From assembly GCF_900142935.1 (NCBI RefSeq), contig NZ_FSRS01000001.1:1002001-1066000 (forward strand): a stretch of 64,000 nt of DNA. Direction: 5' to 3'. The first letter of the stretch is position 1; each line of letters opens with the position of its first letter. Under the pieces are notes generated by a model. That model was given only the letters and a program-made list of their open reading frames with translations. It was not told where the DNA came from and did not search any database. A program made the position numbers and the translations under genes. This document shows positions 26,231-34,670 of the stretch, piece by piece. The stretch is from Rhodovulum sp. ES.010 (GTDB taxonomy: Bacteria > Pseudomonadota > Alphaproteobacteria > Rhodobacterales > Rhodobacteraceae).

Positions 26231-26985
26231 GCCACGACCTCCACCGGCTGAACGACCGGCCCGTCCGCCGTATCGGAGATATAGGCGCGCAGGCCGAAGA
26301 CACGGGCCAACAAGTCTTCGGTCAGCACCTCCCGCGGCGGGCCATCGGCCTCCAGCCGGCCACGGTGCAGCACCAGAAGGCGTGTGCAGTAGCGCGCCGC
26401 AAGGCCGAGATCGTGGAGCGCGGCGAGCACCAGCCGTCCCTCGGCCGCGAGCCGGGCGAAAAGCCGCATCGTGGTGATCTGGTGGGCGGGGTCGAGCCCG
26501 GCGATGGGTTCGTCGGCCATCAGGATCGGCGCCTCCTGCGCCAGTGCGCGAGCGATGAGAACCCGCGCTTGCTCGCCGCCCGACAGCGCGGTGGCACGGC
26601 GGTCGGCGAAGGCCGCGAGGTCCATCCGCGCGAGCGCCGCGGCGATGGCGCGGCGGTCGGCGTGGCCGACCCGACCGCCGCGGCCCAAATGCGGCGTTCG
26701 GCCAAGACCCACAAGCGTTTGAACGCTGACCGGCCATGCGATCTCGCGCATCTGCGGCAGCCAGGCCGCGGTACGGGCGCGTTCACCGGCCGAAAGCCGC
26801 GCCAGGCTTGATTGCCCCGCATGCGCCGACAGGCCGAGCGCCGCGCGCATCAGCGTTGTCTTGCCCGCGCCGTTCGGTCCCAGCAGCCCGACGAACGCGC
26901 CCGAACGCAACTCGGCGCTGACATCGTCCACCACCGGGCAGGGACCGCGCCGGACGGTCAGGTGCGACAGCGTCAGGCCGGTCAT
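26227..26985 (-). CDS. btuD: Cobalamin-type ABC transporter ATPase (BtuD-like)
   Basis: This 252-residue ATPase has Walker A GPNGAGKTT, Q-loop AWLPQ, signature LSGGEQAR, Walker B ILMADEP (IAGLD) and switch His in ALHDLGLAARY. These are standard for FecE/BtuD-type class II importers. It pairs with the permease, whose stop overlaps this ATG by four bases, and its stop overlaps btuF. Cobalamin rather than iron or heme is inferred from the upstream riboswitch. Confidence 0.92.
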   Translation of the reverse strand: MTGLTLSHLTVRRGPCPVVDDVSAELRSGAFVGLLGPNGAGKTTLMRAALGLSAHAGQSSLARLSAGERARTAAWLPQMREIAWPVSVQTLVGLGRTPHLGRGGRVGHADRRAIAAALARMDLAAFADRRATALSGGEQARVLIARALAQEAPILMADEPIAGLDPAHQITTMRLFARLAAEGRLVLAALHDLGLAARYCTRLLVLHRGRLEADGPPREVLTEDLLARVFGLRAYISDTADGPVVQPVEVVA

Positions 26986-27974
26986 GCGCCCACCTCCCGC
27001 CGGGTCTTGTAGATCAGGTGGAAGAAGAGCGGCGCCCCCACGATGGCTGTCAGCACCCCGAGCTTGAGATCACGCTCGGGCACCAGCAGCCGCACGGCCA
27101 GGTCCGAGGCCAGTAGCAACGCCGCGCCCCCCAGCGCCGAGGCGAAGAGCAGACGGCCGGGCCGCGCCCCGACCAGCGGGCGCAACAGGTGCGGCACCAC
27201 CAGGCCGACGAAGCCAATGGCACCCGCCACCGCCACGCCCGCCCCCACGCAGGCCGCCACTCCAAGCACCAGCGCGAGGCGCAACCGCGCCAGCCGCACG
27301 CCAAGCGCCTCGGCCGCGTCCTCGCCCAGCGTCAGCGCGTCGAGCCCGCGCCCCAGCCCCGCCAGCAGCGCCCACCCGGCGAGCGTCAGCGGCAGTGCGA
27401 GCCAGACATGCGTGAAAGACCGGTCGGCGAGCGAGCCCATCATCCAGAACACGATATCGGCAGCGGCATACGGGTTGGGCGACAGGTTCAGCACCAGCGA
27501 CGTGAGCGCCGCGGCCAGCGCCGACAGGGCGATCCCCGCCAGGATCAGGGTGAACGCGCCGCCGCGCGGCCCCGCGAGCAGCAGCAAGAGCCCCACCGCG
27601 ATCAGCGCGCCCAGCAGCGCCGCGCCCGGCAGCGCCAGTGCATGGGCCGCCGCAAGCCCGGTCTGCAAGGCGAGCACCGCGCCTAGCGCTGCACTCGAAG
27701 ACACGCCGATAAGTCCCGGCTCTGCCAAGGGGTTTCGAAGATACCCCTGGAGCGCGGCACCCGACAGACCGAGGCTTGCCCCGACCAGCACCGCGAGGAT
27801 CGCCCGCGGCAGCCGGATCTCGCGCATCACCAAGGCGGCCGCGTCACCCCGGCCGGTGACGAGCGCGGCAAGACTTTCACCTGGCGCAAGTCCTGCAGGG
27901 CCAACCAGAAGAGAGCCGACGAACAGCGCCGCAACCAGTGCTGCAAGCGCGCCTATCAGCAGCCGATACCTCAC
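26982..27974 (-). CDS. btuC: Cobalamin-type ABC transporter permease (BtuC/FecCD family)
   Basis: This 330-residue permease has about ten hydrophobic helices. Family marks are LRLPRAILAVLVGASLGLSGAALQGYLRNPLAEPGLIGVSSSAALGAV near the N-terminus and GAIGFVGLVVPHLLRPLVGARPGRLL later. This is the first gene after the cobalamin riboswitch on the minus strand, about 187 bases downstream of the B12 box. It is the membrane channel of the importer with btuD and btuF. Confidence 0.93.
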   Translation of the reverse strand: MRYRLLIGALAALVAALFVGSLLVGPAGLAPGESLAALVTGRGDAAALVMREIRLPRAILAVLVGASLGLSGAALQGYLRNPLAEPGLIGVSSSAALGAVLALQTGLAAAHALALPGAALLGALIAVGLLLLLAGPRGGAFTLILAGIALSALAAALTSLVLNLSPNPYAAADIVFWMMGSLADRSFTHVWLALPLTLAGWALLAGLGRGLDALTLGEDAAEALGVRLARLRLALVLGVAACVGAGVAVAGAIGFVGLVVPHLLRPLVGARPGRLLFASALGGAALLLASDLAVRLLVPERDLKLGVLTAIVGAPLFFHLIYKTRREVGA

Positions 27975-28160
27975 CGGCCGCCTCCGGGGGCTGGCACGAT
28001 CGCGCAGGGCTGGCGCAGTGGTGTCATCGGTTCGGTCCCCTCGCCCATCCTGTCCCAGTCCGGGCGGGCGCTGGGGCCTGCCGCAGACGGTGCCTCGTCA
28101 CCTCTGCGGTCTGGCCGCCTCCGGTTCGCGCCCCGCGCCCGGAAAGGGTGATCTCGCCTC

Positions 28161-28345
28161 GGCAGGTCTCCTGGCTTGCGGGTCGTCGCTTGGCTGGCCT
28201 TCCCGGGGCATTGCGCCCAGTGGCACCTCTCAGCCGCGCTCTCCGCCTACAGTTGCGGGGGCAGCCGCGGACTTGCCCCGTTGCCGGGGCGCACCGCGTT
28301 CCCTTTTCATCCGTCCCTTTCGGAGCGGAACCGAAGTGGCCTTTT
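28161..28345 (-). promoter_or_regulatory. Cobalamin riboswitch
   Basis: Read on the minus strand this leader contains the ordered landmarks of the B12 aptamer: GATGAAAAGGGAA, then GCTGCCCCCGCAACTGTA, then GGTGCCACTG, CCGGGAAGGC and finally the B12 box AGCCAGGAGACCTGCC (plus-strand 28161-28176). These are nearly textbook matches. It controls the downstream btuCDF-exbB-exbD-exbD-tonB operon, which should be shut off by adenosyl- or other cobalamins. I see no convincing intrinsic terminator in the 187 bases before btuC, so control may act on translation initiation. Confidence 0.95.
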
Positions 28346-28568
28346 GCCTAGCGTATCGGGCGCGCATGTCAAATCCGAATCGATCTGTCCGCAGGCAATC
28401 GCGCATACCGCTGGGCGCGGTTGAAACAGCGGCGTGCCTGACACCTTCCTGCATGGCGCCCTGGCCCGCCCCCTGGTCCCGCGGCCGTGATCTGCGCCCG
28501 CTCGCGACCGCCTTCGCAAGGTCCGCCGCATGGCGTAGGCTTGCGTTGGCCAAGCACAGGAGGTTGCC

Positions 28569-30362
28569 ATGCACAAATGCGTTCTCGCGCTGCTCGTCGC
28601 CCTGATGCTGGGCTTGCCCGCCGTGGCCCAGCAGGCGGCCGACACCGTCGCGCCGGAGGCCGCCGCCGAGACGCCGGCGGCATTCGCCGGTCTGTCGCCC
28701 GACGCCGCGTCGGCATGGGAGGCGAAGCAGTCAGGCCGCCCCACGCAGGCACGGGACTGGATGGTCGCGGCGGCCAACCCCCTTGCCGTCGAGGCCGGGG
28801 CACGCGTCCTGCGCGCCGGCGGCAGCGCGGCCGATGCCATGGTGGCGGTGCAGGCCGTCCTGGGGCTTGTGGAGCCGCAATCCTCGGGTCTGGGCGGCGG
28901 GGCATTTCTCGTCTGGTACGACGCCCAAACCGGCACCGTCACCACGCTGGACGGCCGCGAAACCGCCCCGCTCGCGGCGACCCCGCGCCTGTTCCAGACC
29001 GCGGACGGGGAGCCGCTGGCCTTCTTCGACGCCGTGGTAGGCGGGCGCTCGGTCGGCACCCCGGGCACGCCGATGCTGCTGGAGGAGGCGCATCGCCGCT
29101 GGGGGCGGGCCAACTGGGCGGGGCTTTTCGACGACGCCATCCGACTGGCCGAGGCCGGGTTCAAGGTCTCGCCCAGGCTGGCCGATCTCGTCGCCGCCGA
29201 CGCCGACCGGCTGCGCCTGTTCCCGGCGACCGAGTCATATTTCTTTCCAGACGGCGGGCCCCCCACCGCGGGCGAAACACTGACCAACCCCGCCTATGCA
29301 GACACCCTGCGCCGCCTCGCTCAAGATGGCAGCCGGGCCGTCTATACCGGTGCCGTGGCCGAAGACATCGTCGCCGCCGTGCGCGGGGCAGAGGGCAATC
29401 CCGGCGTGCTGTCGACCATCGACCTCGCACTCTATCGGGTGAAGGAGCGCCCCGCGGTCTGCGTGGAATATCGCGCCCATGACGTCTGCGGAATGGGCCC
29501 GCCCTCCTCCGGCGGGCTGACGGTCGGTCAGATCCTAGGCTTGCTGGAACAATACGACCTTTCCGCGCTGGGGCCGGATAACCCTGAAAGCTGGCGTCTG
29601 GTCGGCGATGCGGCGCGGCTCGCCTTCGCAGACCGGGGTCGCTACATGGCCGACAGCGATTTCGTGCCGGTCCCGGTCGAGGGACTCGTGGACCCGGCCT
29701 ACCTTGCCTCGCGCGCCCGGCTTCTGGCCGGCGACGACGCCCTGCCCGAGGTCGCGCCGGGCACACCGGAGTGGGACCATGCGCGGGCTTGGGCCGACGA
29801 CGCCTCGATCGAGTTTCCGTCCACCTCGCATATCTCGATCGTCGATGCGGACGGCAACGCGCTTTCGATGACCACGACCATCGAGAACGGTTTCGGGTCG
29901 CGACTGTTCGTACGAGGCTTCCTGCTGAACAACGAACTGACGGATTTCTCCTTCCGGTCCCATGCCGACGGCCTGCCCATCGCCAACCGGGTCGCGCCAG
30001 GCAAGCGGCCGCGCTCGTCGATGGCACCGACCATCGTGCTGCGCGACGGCGCGCCGGTGCTGGTGATCGGCAGCCCTGGCGGCAGCCGGATCATCGGTTA
30101 CGTGGCCCAGGCGATCATCGCCCATCTCGACTGGGACATGAACTTGCAAGAGGCCGTGGCGATGCCGCATCTCGTGAACCGCTTCGGCACTTACGACCTT
30201 GAGGCGGGCACCACCGCTTCCAACCTTGCACCCGCGCTAGCGCGGCTGGGCTACGAAACCCACCTGCGCGACCTGAACTCGGGCCTCCACGCGATCGCCG
30301 TCGGGTCAATCCTGCAGGGTGGCGCCGATCCTAGGCGGGAGGGGATCGCCCTCGGCGATTGA
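28569..30362 (+). CDS. ggt: Gamma-glutamyltransferase (Ggt)
   Basis: This 597-residue periplasmic Ntn-hydrolase cleaves gamma-glutamyl bonds, for example in glutathione. It has a signal peptide (MHKCVLALLVALMLGLPAVA). The family start MVAAANPLAVEAGARVLRAGGSAADAMVAVQ, and DGRETAP follow. The precursor is expected to self-cleave before T419 in PSTSHISIVDADGNALSMTTTIE, where Thr is the nucleophile. RPRSSMAPTIV and GSPGGSRIIGYV complete the active-site set. It stands alone, with AGGAGG ahead of its ATG, and probably salvages glutathione sulfur and amino acids. Confidence 0.96.
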   Translation: MHKCVLALLVALMLGLPAVAQQAADTVAPEAAAETPAAFAGLSPDAASAWEAKQSGRPTQARDWMVAAANPLAVEAGARVLRAGGSAADAMVAVQAVLGLVEPQSSGLGGGAFLVWYDAQTGTVTTLDGRETAPLAATPRLFQTADGEPLAFFDAVVGGRSVGTPGTPMLLEEAHRRWGRANWAGLFDDAIRLAEAGFKVSPRLADLVAADADRLRLFPATESYFFPDGGPPTAGETLTNPAYADTLRRLAQDGSRAVYTGAVAEDIVAAVRGAEGNPGVLSTIDLALYRVKERPAVCVEYRAHDVCGMGPPSSGGLTVGQILGLLEQYDLSALGPDNPESWRLVGDAARLAFADRGRYMADSDFVPVPVEGLVDPAYLASRARLLAGDDALPEVAPGTPEWDHARAWADDASIEFPSTSHISIVDADGNALSMTTTIENGFGSRLFVRGFLLNNELTDFSFRSHADGLPIANRVAPGKRPRSSMAPTIVLRDGAPVLVIGSPGGSRIIGYVAQAIIAHLDWDMNLQEAVAMPHLVNRFGTYDLEAGTTASNLAPALARLGYETHLRDLNSGLHAIAVGSILQGGADPRREGIALGD

Positions 30363-30471
30363 CCGGAGCCCTCCGCTAGGTGCCTGTTGCATTGATCTGC
30401 AACAATGCGGCATCGCAGCAAACCGCTAGGCTGCGAGGCAACGTCAACCGGGCATCGGTATGGAGGGTGGC

Positions 30472-31593
30472 ATGCGAAGCTTTGGACCGGCTGCGATCAT
30501 CTTATTTCTGGCTGCGACGCCGCTTGCGGCGCAGGAGGAGCAGGAGGCCCTCGATTTCGGGGACGACAGCTTCCGCGCCGGGGGCACCGTCGTCTTCGAA
30601 GCCACCGGCACCGACGATCTGTTCATGGCGGGCGAAACACTGCGCGCGCAGGCTGACATCTCTGGCTCGGCCCATCTTGCCGGTCGCCGGGTGACGATGG
30701 CGGGCGACGTGGGCCAGGACGCCTACCTCGCCGGCATGGATGTCGTGCTGGAGGGCGAGGTCGCGGGCGACGCCACGCTGGCGGGCTACGATGTCCGCGT
30801 CGGCCCCGTGGGGGGCGATCTGCGGGTGTCGGGCTCCAAGCTGTCGCTGGAGGGGGCGGTTGCGGGCTACGCGCTGGTGGCCGGCGAAAAGGTGCGCATC
30901 GACTCGGTCCTGAACGGCGATGTGGGGCTCTCGGCGCGGGAGCTGGAGTTCGGTGAGGGCGCACGGATCGAGGGAAGGTTGATCCTCTACGAGGAAAGCC
31001 AAGGAACCCTCGAGATACCCGAAACCGTGGTGCCGGCGGAGCGGGTCGAGCGGCGCGACATGTCGGCGTGGCATGACGCGGCGGGCGAACGCAGGGGAAT
31101 CGGGTGGGCCGCCGCAATCGGCAGCTTCGTGACCGGCGTGCTGGTGGTTTCGGCATTGGCCGCGCTGATCGCGGCGATCATTCCCCAGACGCTGGCCGAC
31201 ATGCGCCGCGACCTGCTCGCGCGTCCGTTCCGCAATCTCGGCATCGGGTTCGTCACGCAATCGGCGCTGGTCGGCTCGGCGGTCCTCTTCGCCTTGACCA
31301 TCATCGGCATCTTTCTCAGCCCGGCGGCCGTGCTGGTCGCGTTGCTCGCCGGGTTCGCAGGTTATGTCGTCGGGGTCTATGCGTTCGGTGTCGGGCTCCT
31401 ACTAGCGTTCGGGCGGCCCGAACCCGGCAGCATCGGCCAGCGCGCGGTCGCCGGCGGGATCGGCGCGCTGGTCGCCGGGCTGATCGCGCTCATCCCGCTG
31501 CTGGGATGGCTCTTCGTGCTCGCGCTTGTGCTGGCCGGGATCGGCGCGATCATGACCCGACTCCTGCATCGCGAAAATGCCCCGGCGGCCTGA
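30472..31593 (+). CDS. Membrane protein with bactofilin-like beta-repeat domain
   Basis: The 373-residue product starts at ATG 30472, preceded by GGAGGGTGGC; an in-frame ATG at 30460 lacks spacing. A signal peptide ends at LAAQEE. Residues about 30-190 are short repeats rich in Gly/Asp/Val (AGGTVVFEATGTDDLFMAG, GDVGQDAYLAGMDVVLEGEVAGDATLAGYDV), which resemble polymer-forming beta-helix sequences such as bactofilins. Residues about 215-365 hold four or five hydrophobic helices (GVLVVSALAALIAAIIP and others). The repeat part would be periplasmic. Function is unknown, and a scaffold or envelope-stress role is only a guess. Confidence 0.75.
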   Translation: MRSFGPAAIILFLAATPLAAQEEQEALDFGDDSFRAGGTVVFEATGTDDLFMAGETLRAQADISGSAHLAGRRVTMAGDVGQDAYLAGMDVVLEGEVAGDATLAGYDVRVGPVGGDLRVSGSKLSLEGAVAGYALVAGEKVRIDSVLNGDVGLSARELEFGEGARIEGRLILYEESQGTLEIPETVVPAERVERRDMSAWHDAAGERRGIGWAAAIGSFVTGVLVVSALAALIAAIIPQTLADMRRDLLARPFRNLGIGFVTQSALVGSAVLFALTIIGIFLSPAAVLVALLAGFAGYVVGVYAFGVGLLLAFGRPEPGSIGQRAVAGGIGALVAGLIALIPLLGWLFVLALVLAGIGAIMTRLLHRENAPAA

Positions 31594-31681
31594 GCCCGGG
31601 CGCCATCACCCCGACCGGAGCGCGCGGGCCATGCACGCGATGTGATTGGACGCGGCGCGGTTACGCGTGCATCCTTTCGCC

Positions 31682-32476
31682 ATGCAGCGCGTCCTTGCCT
31701 GGATCACCGCCGCGGCCCTGGCCGCGCCGGCGGCCGCCGACGGCATCGAGGTAGACCTCGAACTGGTCCTAATGGTCGATGTCTCGCGGTCGATGACGCC
31801 GCGCGAGCTCGACATCCAGCGTCGCGGCTATGCCGCCGCATTGCGCTCGGACGCGGTCCATGCCGCGGTCCGGTCGGGACTGCTGCAACGCATCGCCGTC
31901 AGTTACGTGGAATGGTCGGGCACGCAGGAGGTGATCGTGCCTTGGCGCCTGCTCGAAACCCGCGCGGATCTCGACGCCTTCGCCGGCGCGCTTGCGACCG
32001 AGTTCCACTCGGCCCTCCGCAGGACATCGATTTCAGAGGCACTTATCTTCGGCGCGGCCTGGATAGAAGCGAACGGCTATAGCGGTCTTCGACGCGTGAT
32101 CGACGTGTCCGGCGACGGGCCGAACAATCAGGGCCGGCCGGTGACGGAAGCCCGCGACAGGGTGCTGGCCGAAGGGATCGTTATCAACGGCCTGCCGCTG
32201 ATGACGCGCGACGGCATGGGCAGCCGCTGGCACCTGGATGATCTCGACATCTATTACGAAACCTGCGTGATCGGTGGCCCCGGCGCATTCGCTGTGCCGG
32301 TGCGGCAGTGGGAGGATTTTCCAGAGGCGGTGCGGCGCAAGCTGGTTCTCGAGATCGCCGGGACCGCTGCACGACCCGACATGGTACCGGCGCAGGGCGT
32401 CCCCCGCGCCCCGCGCGACTGCATGATCGGCGAAAAGCTCTGGCGCGACCGGCGCGGCGATTGGGACATGCCGTAG
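31682..32476 (+). CDS. DUF1194 family secreted protein (VWA-like)
   Basis: This 264-residue protein has a signal peptide (MQRVLAWITAAALAAPAAA). A von-Willebrand-factor-A-like beginning follows: LVLMVDVSRSMTPRELDIQRRGYAAALR contains the DxSxS metal-ion motif. Later SGDGPNNQGRPV and GLPLMTRDGMGSRWHLDDLDIYYETCVIGGPGAF match what I recall of DUF1194. The likely role is periplasmic protein binding, but no substrate is known. The 80-plus bases before it carry no strong ribosome site. Confidence 0.8.
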   Translation: MQRVLAWITAAALAAPAAADGIEVDLELVLMVDVSRSMTPRELDIQRRGYAAALRSDAVHAAVRSGLLQRIAVSYVEWSGTQEVIVPWRLLETRADLDAFAGALATEFHSALRRTSISEALIFGAAWIEANGYSGLRRVIDVSGDGPNNQGRPVTEARDRVLAEGIVINGLPLMTRDGMGSRWHLDDLDIYYETCVIGGPGAFAVPVRQWEDFPEAVRRKLVLEIAGTAARPDMVPAQGVPRAPRDCMIGEKLWRDRRGDWDMP

Positions 32477-32675
32477 ACCCGGCCCCGACCATGGCAGACC
32501 CGTGCGCCGGGCCATGCCGGGCGAGGCCTCCCGAACTTGCGCTGGATCATTGCCCGGCCCGGCCCCGGGGGGCGAAGGTTGCACCAGCTAGGACTCGGGG
32601 CGCGGCGAGAAGCGCCGGACCGGCCGGGACTGATCTGGTGCCCCCGCTCTGCGCCCCGGAATGAACGAGGCCGGG

Positions 32676-34667
32676 ATGACGCATGTGGCATACGGGGTCT
32701 GGGACGGGGTTGTCTATAACGGGCGCACGCCCGGCATGCAGGCTCCCGATGACCTGCTGCGAAACTTCCACGAGTTCGACGACGGCAACAGGATCCGCGC
32801 CTTTTTCGGGGACCGGGGTTTTTTCGTGTTCGACGAGTCCGTGAGCCTCGTGGACGCGCTCTACCGCTACATGGCCAAGGCGGCCGCGCAATCGTGCGGC
32901 GTCTGCACGCCGTGCCGGATGGGCACGGTGCTGGTGCGCGACGCGCTGGACGACATGCGGCGCGGGCTGGACCCCACGCTTGGCTTGGACGAGATAGAGA
33001 CGCTGGCCACGCAGATGCGCGAGACCTCGCTATGCGGCCTGGGGCAGACCTGCGCCGTAGCGCTTCTGGACGCGGTGCGAAGCTTTGGTCCCCGGCTAAA
33101 GGAGGAAACCGCGCCGCACCGGCCGATCAAGGCCCAACATGGCATGACCTATGTCACGGCGCCCTGCATCGAGGCCTGCCCGTCGAAGATCAACGTGCCG
33201 CGCTACATCGATTACGTGCGCGACGGCAAGCCGGAGAACTCGCTGGGCGTTCTGCTTCAGAAATACCCGATGGCGGCCACCTGTGGCCGGGTCTGCGTGC
33301 GCTATTGCGAACAGGCCTGCCGGCGCAAGTTCGTGGACGAGGCGGTCGGCATCAAGACGCTGAAACGCTACGTCGCCGACCAGCAATCGGGCCCGCACGC
33401 GCTGAAATTCACCCGCGACATGATCCGCAAGCCGTTGGACCCCGACATGCGCGTGGCGGTGGTCGGCGCGGGGCCTGCGGGCATTTCCTGCGCCTATCAC
33501 CTGCTCTTGCGCGGCTACCATGTCGACGTGTTCGAGAAATCCGACCAGGCCGGCGGCATGGCGCAGATCGGCATCCCCAGCTACCGGCTGCCCAAGGACA
33601 CGCTGGCGATGGAAACCGATATCATTGTCGATCTCGGAGGGCGGTTCCTGTTCGGCCAGCAGCTGGGCCGGGACTTCTCGATCGCCGAGTTGTTCACGCG
33701 CGGCTACAAGGCGGTGTTCCTCGGGCTCGGCTGCCAGGCGGGCTCGCAGCTGGGCGTCGCGGGCGAGGACGTCGCGCGAGCGGGCTATTTCAGCGGCATC
33801 GACTTCCTGCTGAAGGTGCACGACCATGTCGACGGCACCCAGCCGCTCGCGCTCTCGGGCGAGGTGGTGGTGGTCGGCGGCGGCAATGTCGCGATGGATT
33901 GCGTCCGCTCCGCGATCCGGCTGGGGGCCGAGAAGGTGCATGTCGTCTACCGCCGCACGCTCGAGGACATGCCCGCCGACCCGAAGGAAATCGAGGATGC
34001 CGAGGAAGAGGGCGTGGTGTTCCACACCCTGACCAACCCGACCCGCATCCTGACCGAGAACGGCCGCGTTACCGGCGTCGTGGTCGCGCGCATGGAACAG
34101 ACCGAGCCCGACGAAAGCGGCCGGCGCAAGGTGCGCCCCGTCCCGGGCAGCGAGGTCATGATGCCCTGCGAGGCGATCATCGCCGCGATCGGCCAGCAGG
34201 TCGAGGACGGCTCGGTGATCGAGGAGGACGGCGTCGCGCTCGACCGCTGGCGCTGCGTGGCCGCCGACACCGCGCTGGCGACCTCGCGGCTCGGCGTCTT
34301 TGCCGGCGGCGACTGCGTGACCGGGCCCTCGACGCTGATCTGGGCGATGGCCGACGGGCTGAAGGCCGCGCGAAATATCGACGACTGGGTGCAGCGCGGC
34401 TCGGTCCGGTTCTACAAGCGCGCGCGGATGCGCAGGCTGATCGCCGACAACGAGTTCCTCGCCAACGACGTGGTCGAGACGCCGGTCCGGAACGCCTATC
34501 GTGTGCACAACCCCGAGCTCGACCCAGACCTGCGCAAGCACATGTTCGAGGAGGTCGAACAGACGATCAGCGCCAAGGCGGCCTACGCCGAGGCGCAGCG
34601 CTGCATGCGCTGCTACCGCGTCTATACGGTCGTCACCCGGCACCCGATCCCGGAAGGAGCAATCTGA
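32676..34667 (+). CDS. NuoF C-terminal Fe-S domain fused to GltD-like FAD/NAD(P)H oxidoreductase
   Basis: The 663-residue protein has two parts. Residues 1-145 match only the C-terminal 4Fe-4S part of NuoF (C74, C77, C80 in SCGVCTPCRMG, and C120 in SLCGLGQ) and lack the FMN/NADH domain. Residues 160-663 resemble the glutamate-synthase small subunit: Cys-rich APCIEACPSKINVP and CGRVCVRYCEQACRR, FAD site VAVVGAGPAGISCAY, NAD(P) site VVVVGGGNVAMDC, and GVFAGGDCVTGPSTLIWA. I chose ATG 32676 because GAGG lies nearby; ATG 32661 is possible. Only three bases separate it from the [FeFe] hydrogenase gene. It is probably the electron-input partner of that hydrogenase using NAD(P)H. Confidence 0.88.
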   Translation: MTHVAYGVWDGVVYNGRTPGMQAPDDLLRNFHEFDDGNRIRAFFGDRGFFVFDESVSLVDALYRYMAKAAAQSCGVCTPCRMGTVLVRDALDDMRRGLDPTLGLDEIETLATQMRETSLCGLGQTCAVALLDAVRSFGPRLKEETAPHRPIKAQHGMTYVTAPCIEACPSKINVPRYIDYVRDGKPENSLGVLLQKYPMAATCGRVCVRYCEQACRRKFVDEAVGIKTLKRYVADQQSGPHALKFTRDMIRKPLDPDMRVAVVGAGPAGISCAYHLLLRGYHVDVFEKSDQAGGMAQIGIPSYRLPKDTLAMETDIIVDLGGRFLFGQQLGRDFSIAELFTRGYKAVFLGLGCQAGSQLGVAGEDVARAGYFSGIDFLLKVHDHVDGTQPLALSGEVVVVGGGNVAMDCVRSAIRLGAEKVHVVYRRTLEDMPADPKEIEDAEEEGVVFHTLTNPTRILTENGRVTGVVVARMEQTEPDESGRRKVRPVPGSEVMMPCEAIIAAIGQQVEDGSVIEEDGVALDRWRCVAADTALATSRLGVFAGGDCVTGPSTLIWAMADGLKAARNIDDWVQRGSVRFYKRARMRRLIADNEFLANDVVETPVRNAYRVHNPELDPDLRKHMFEEVEQTISAKAAYAEAQRCMRCYRVYTVVTRHPIPEGAI

Positions 34668-34670
34668 ACC

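Noticed and set aside
32537..32550. FNR-like site upstream of the hydrogenase operon
   Set aside because: TTGCGCTGGATCAT matches only seven of ten consensus positions, which is too weak in GC-rich DNA to claim.
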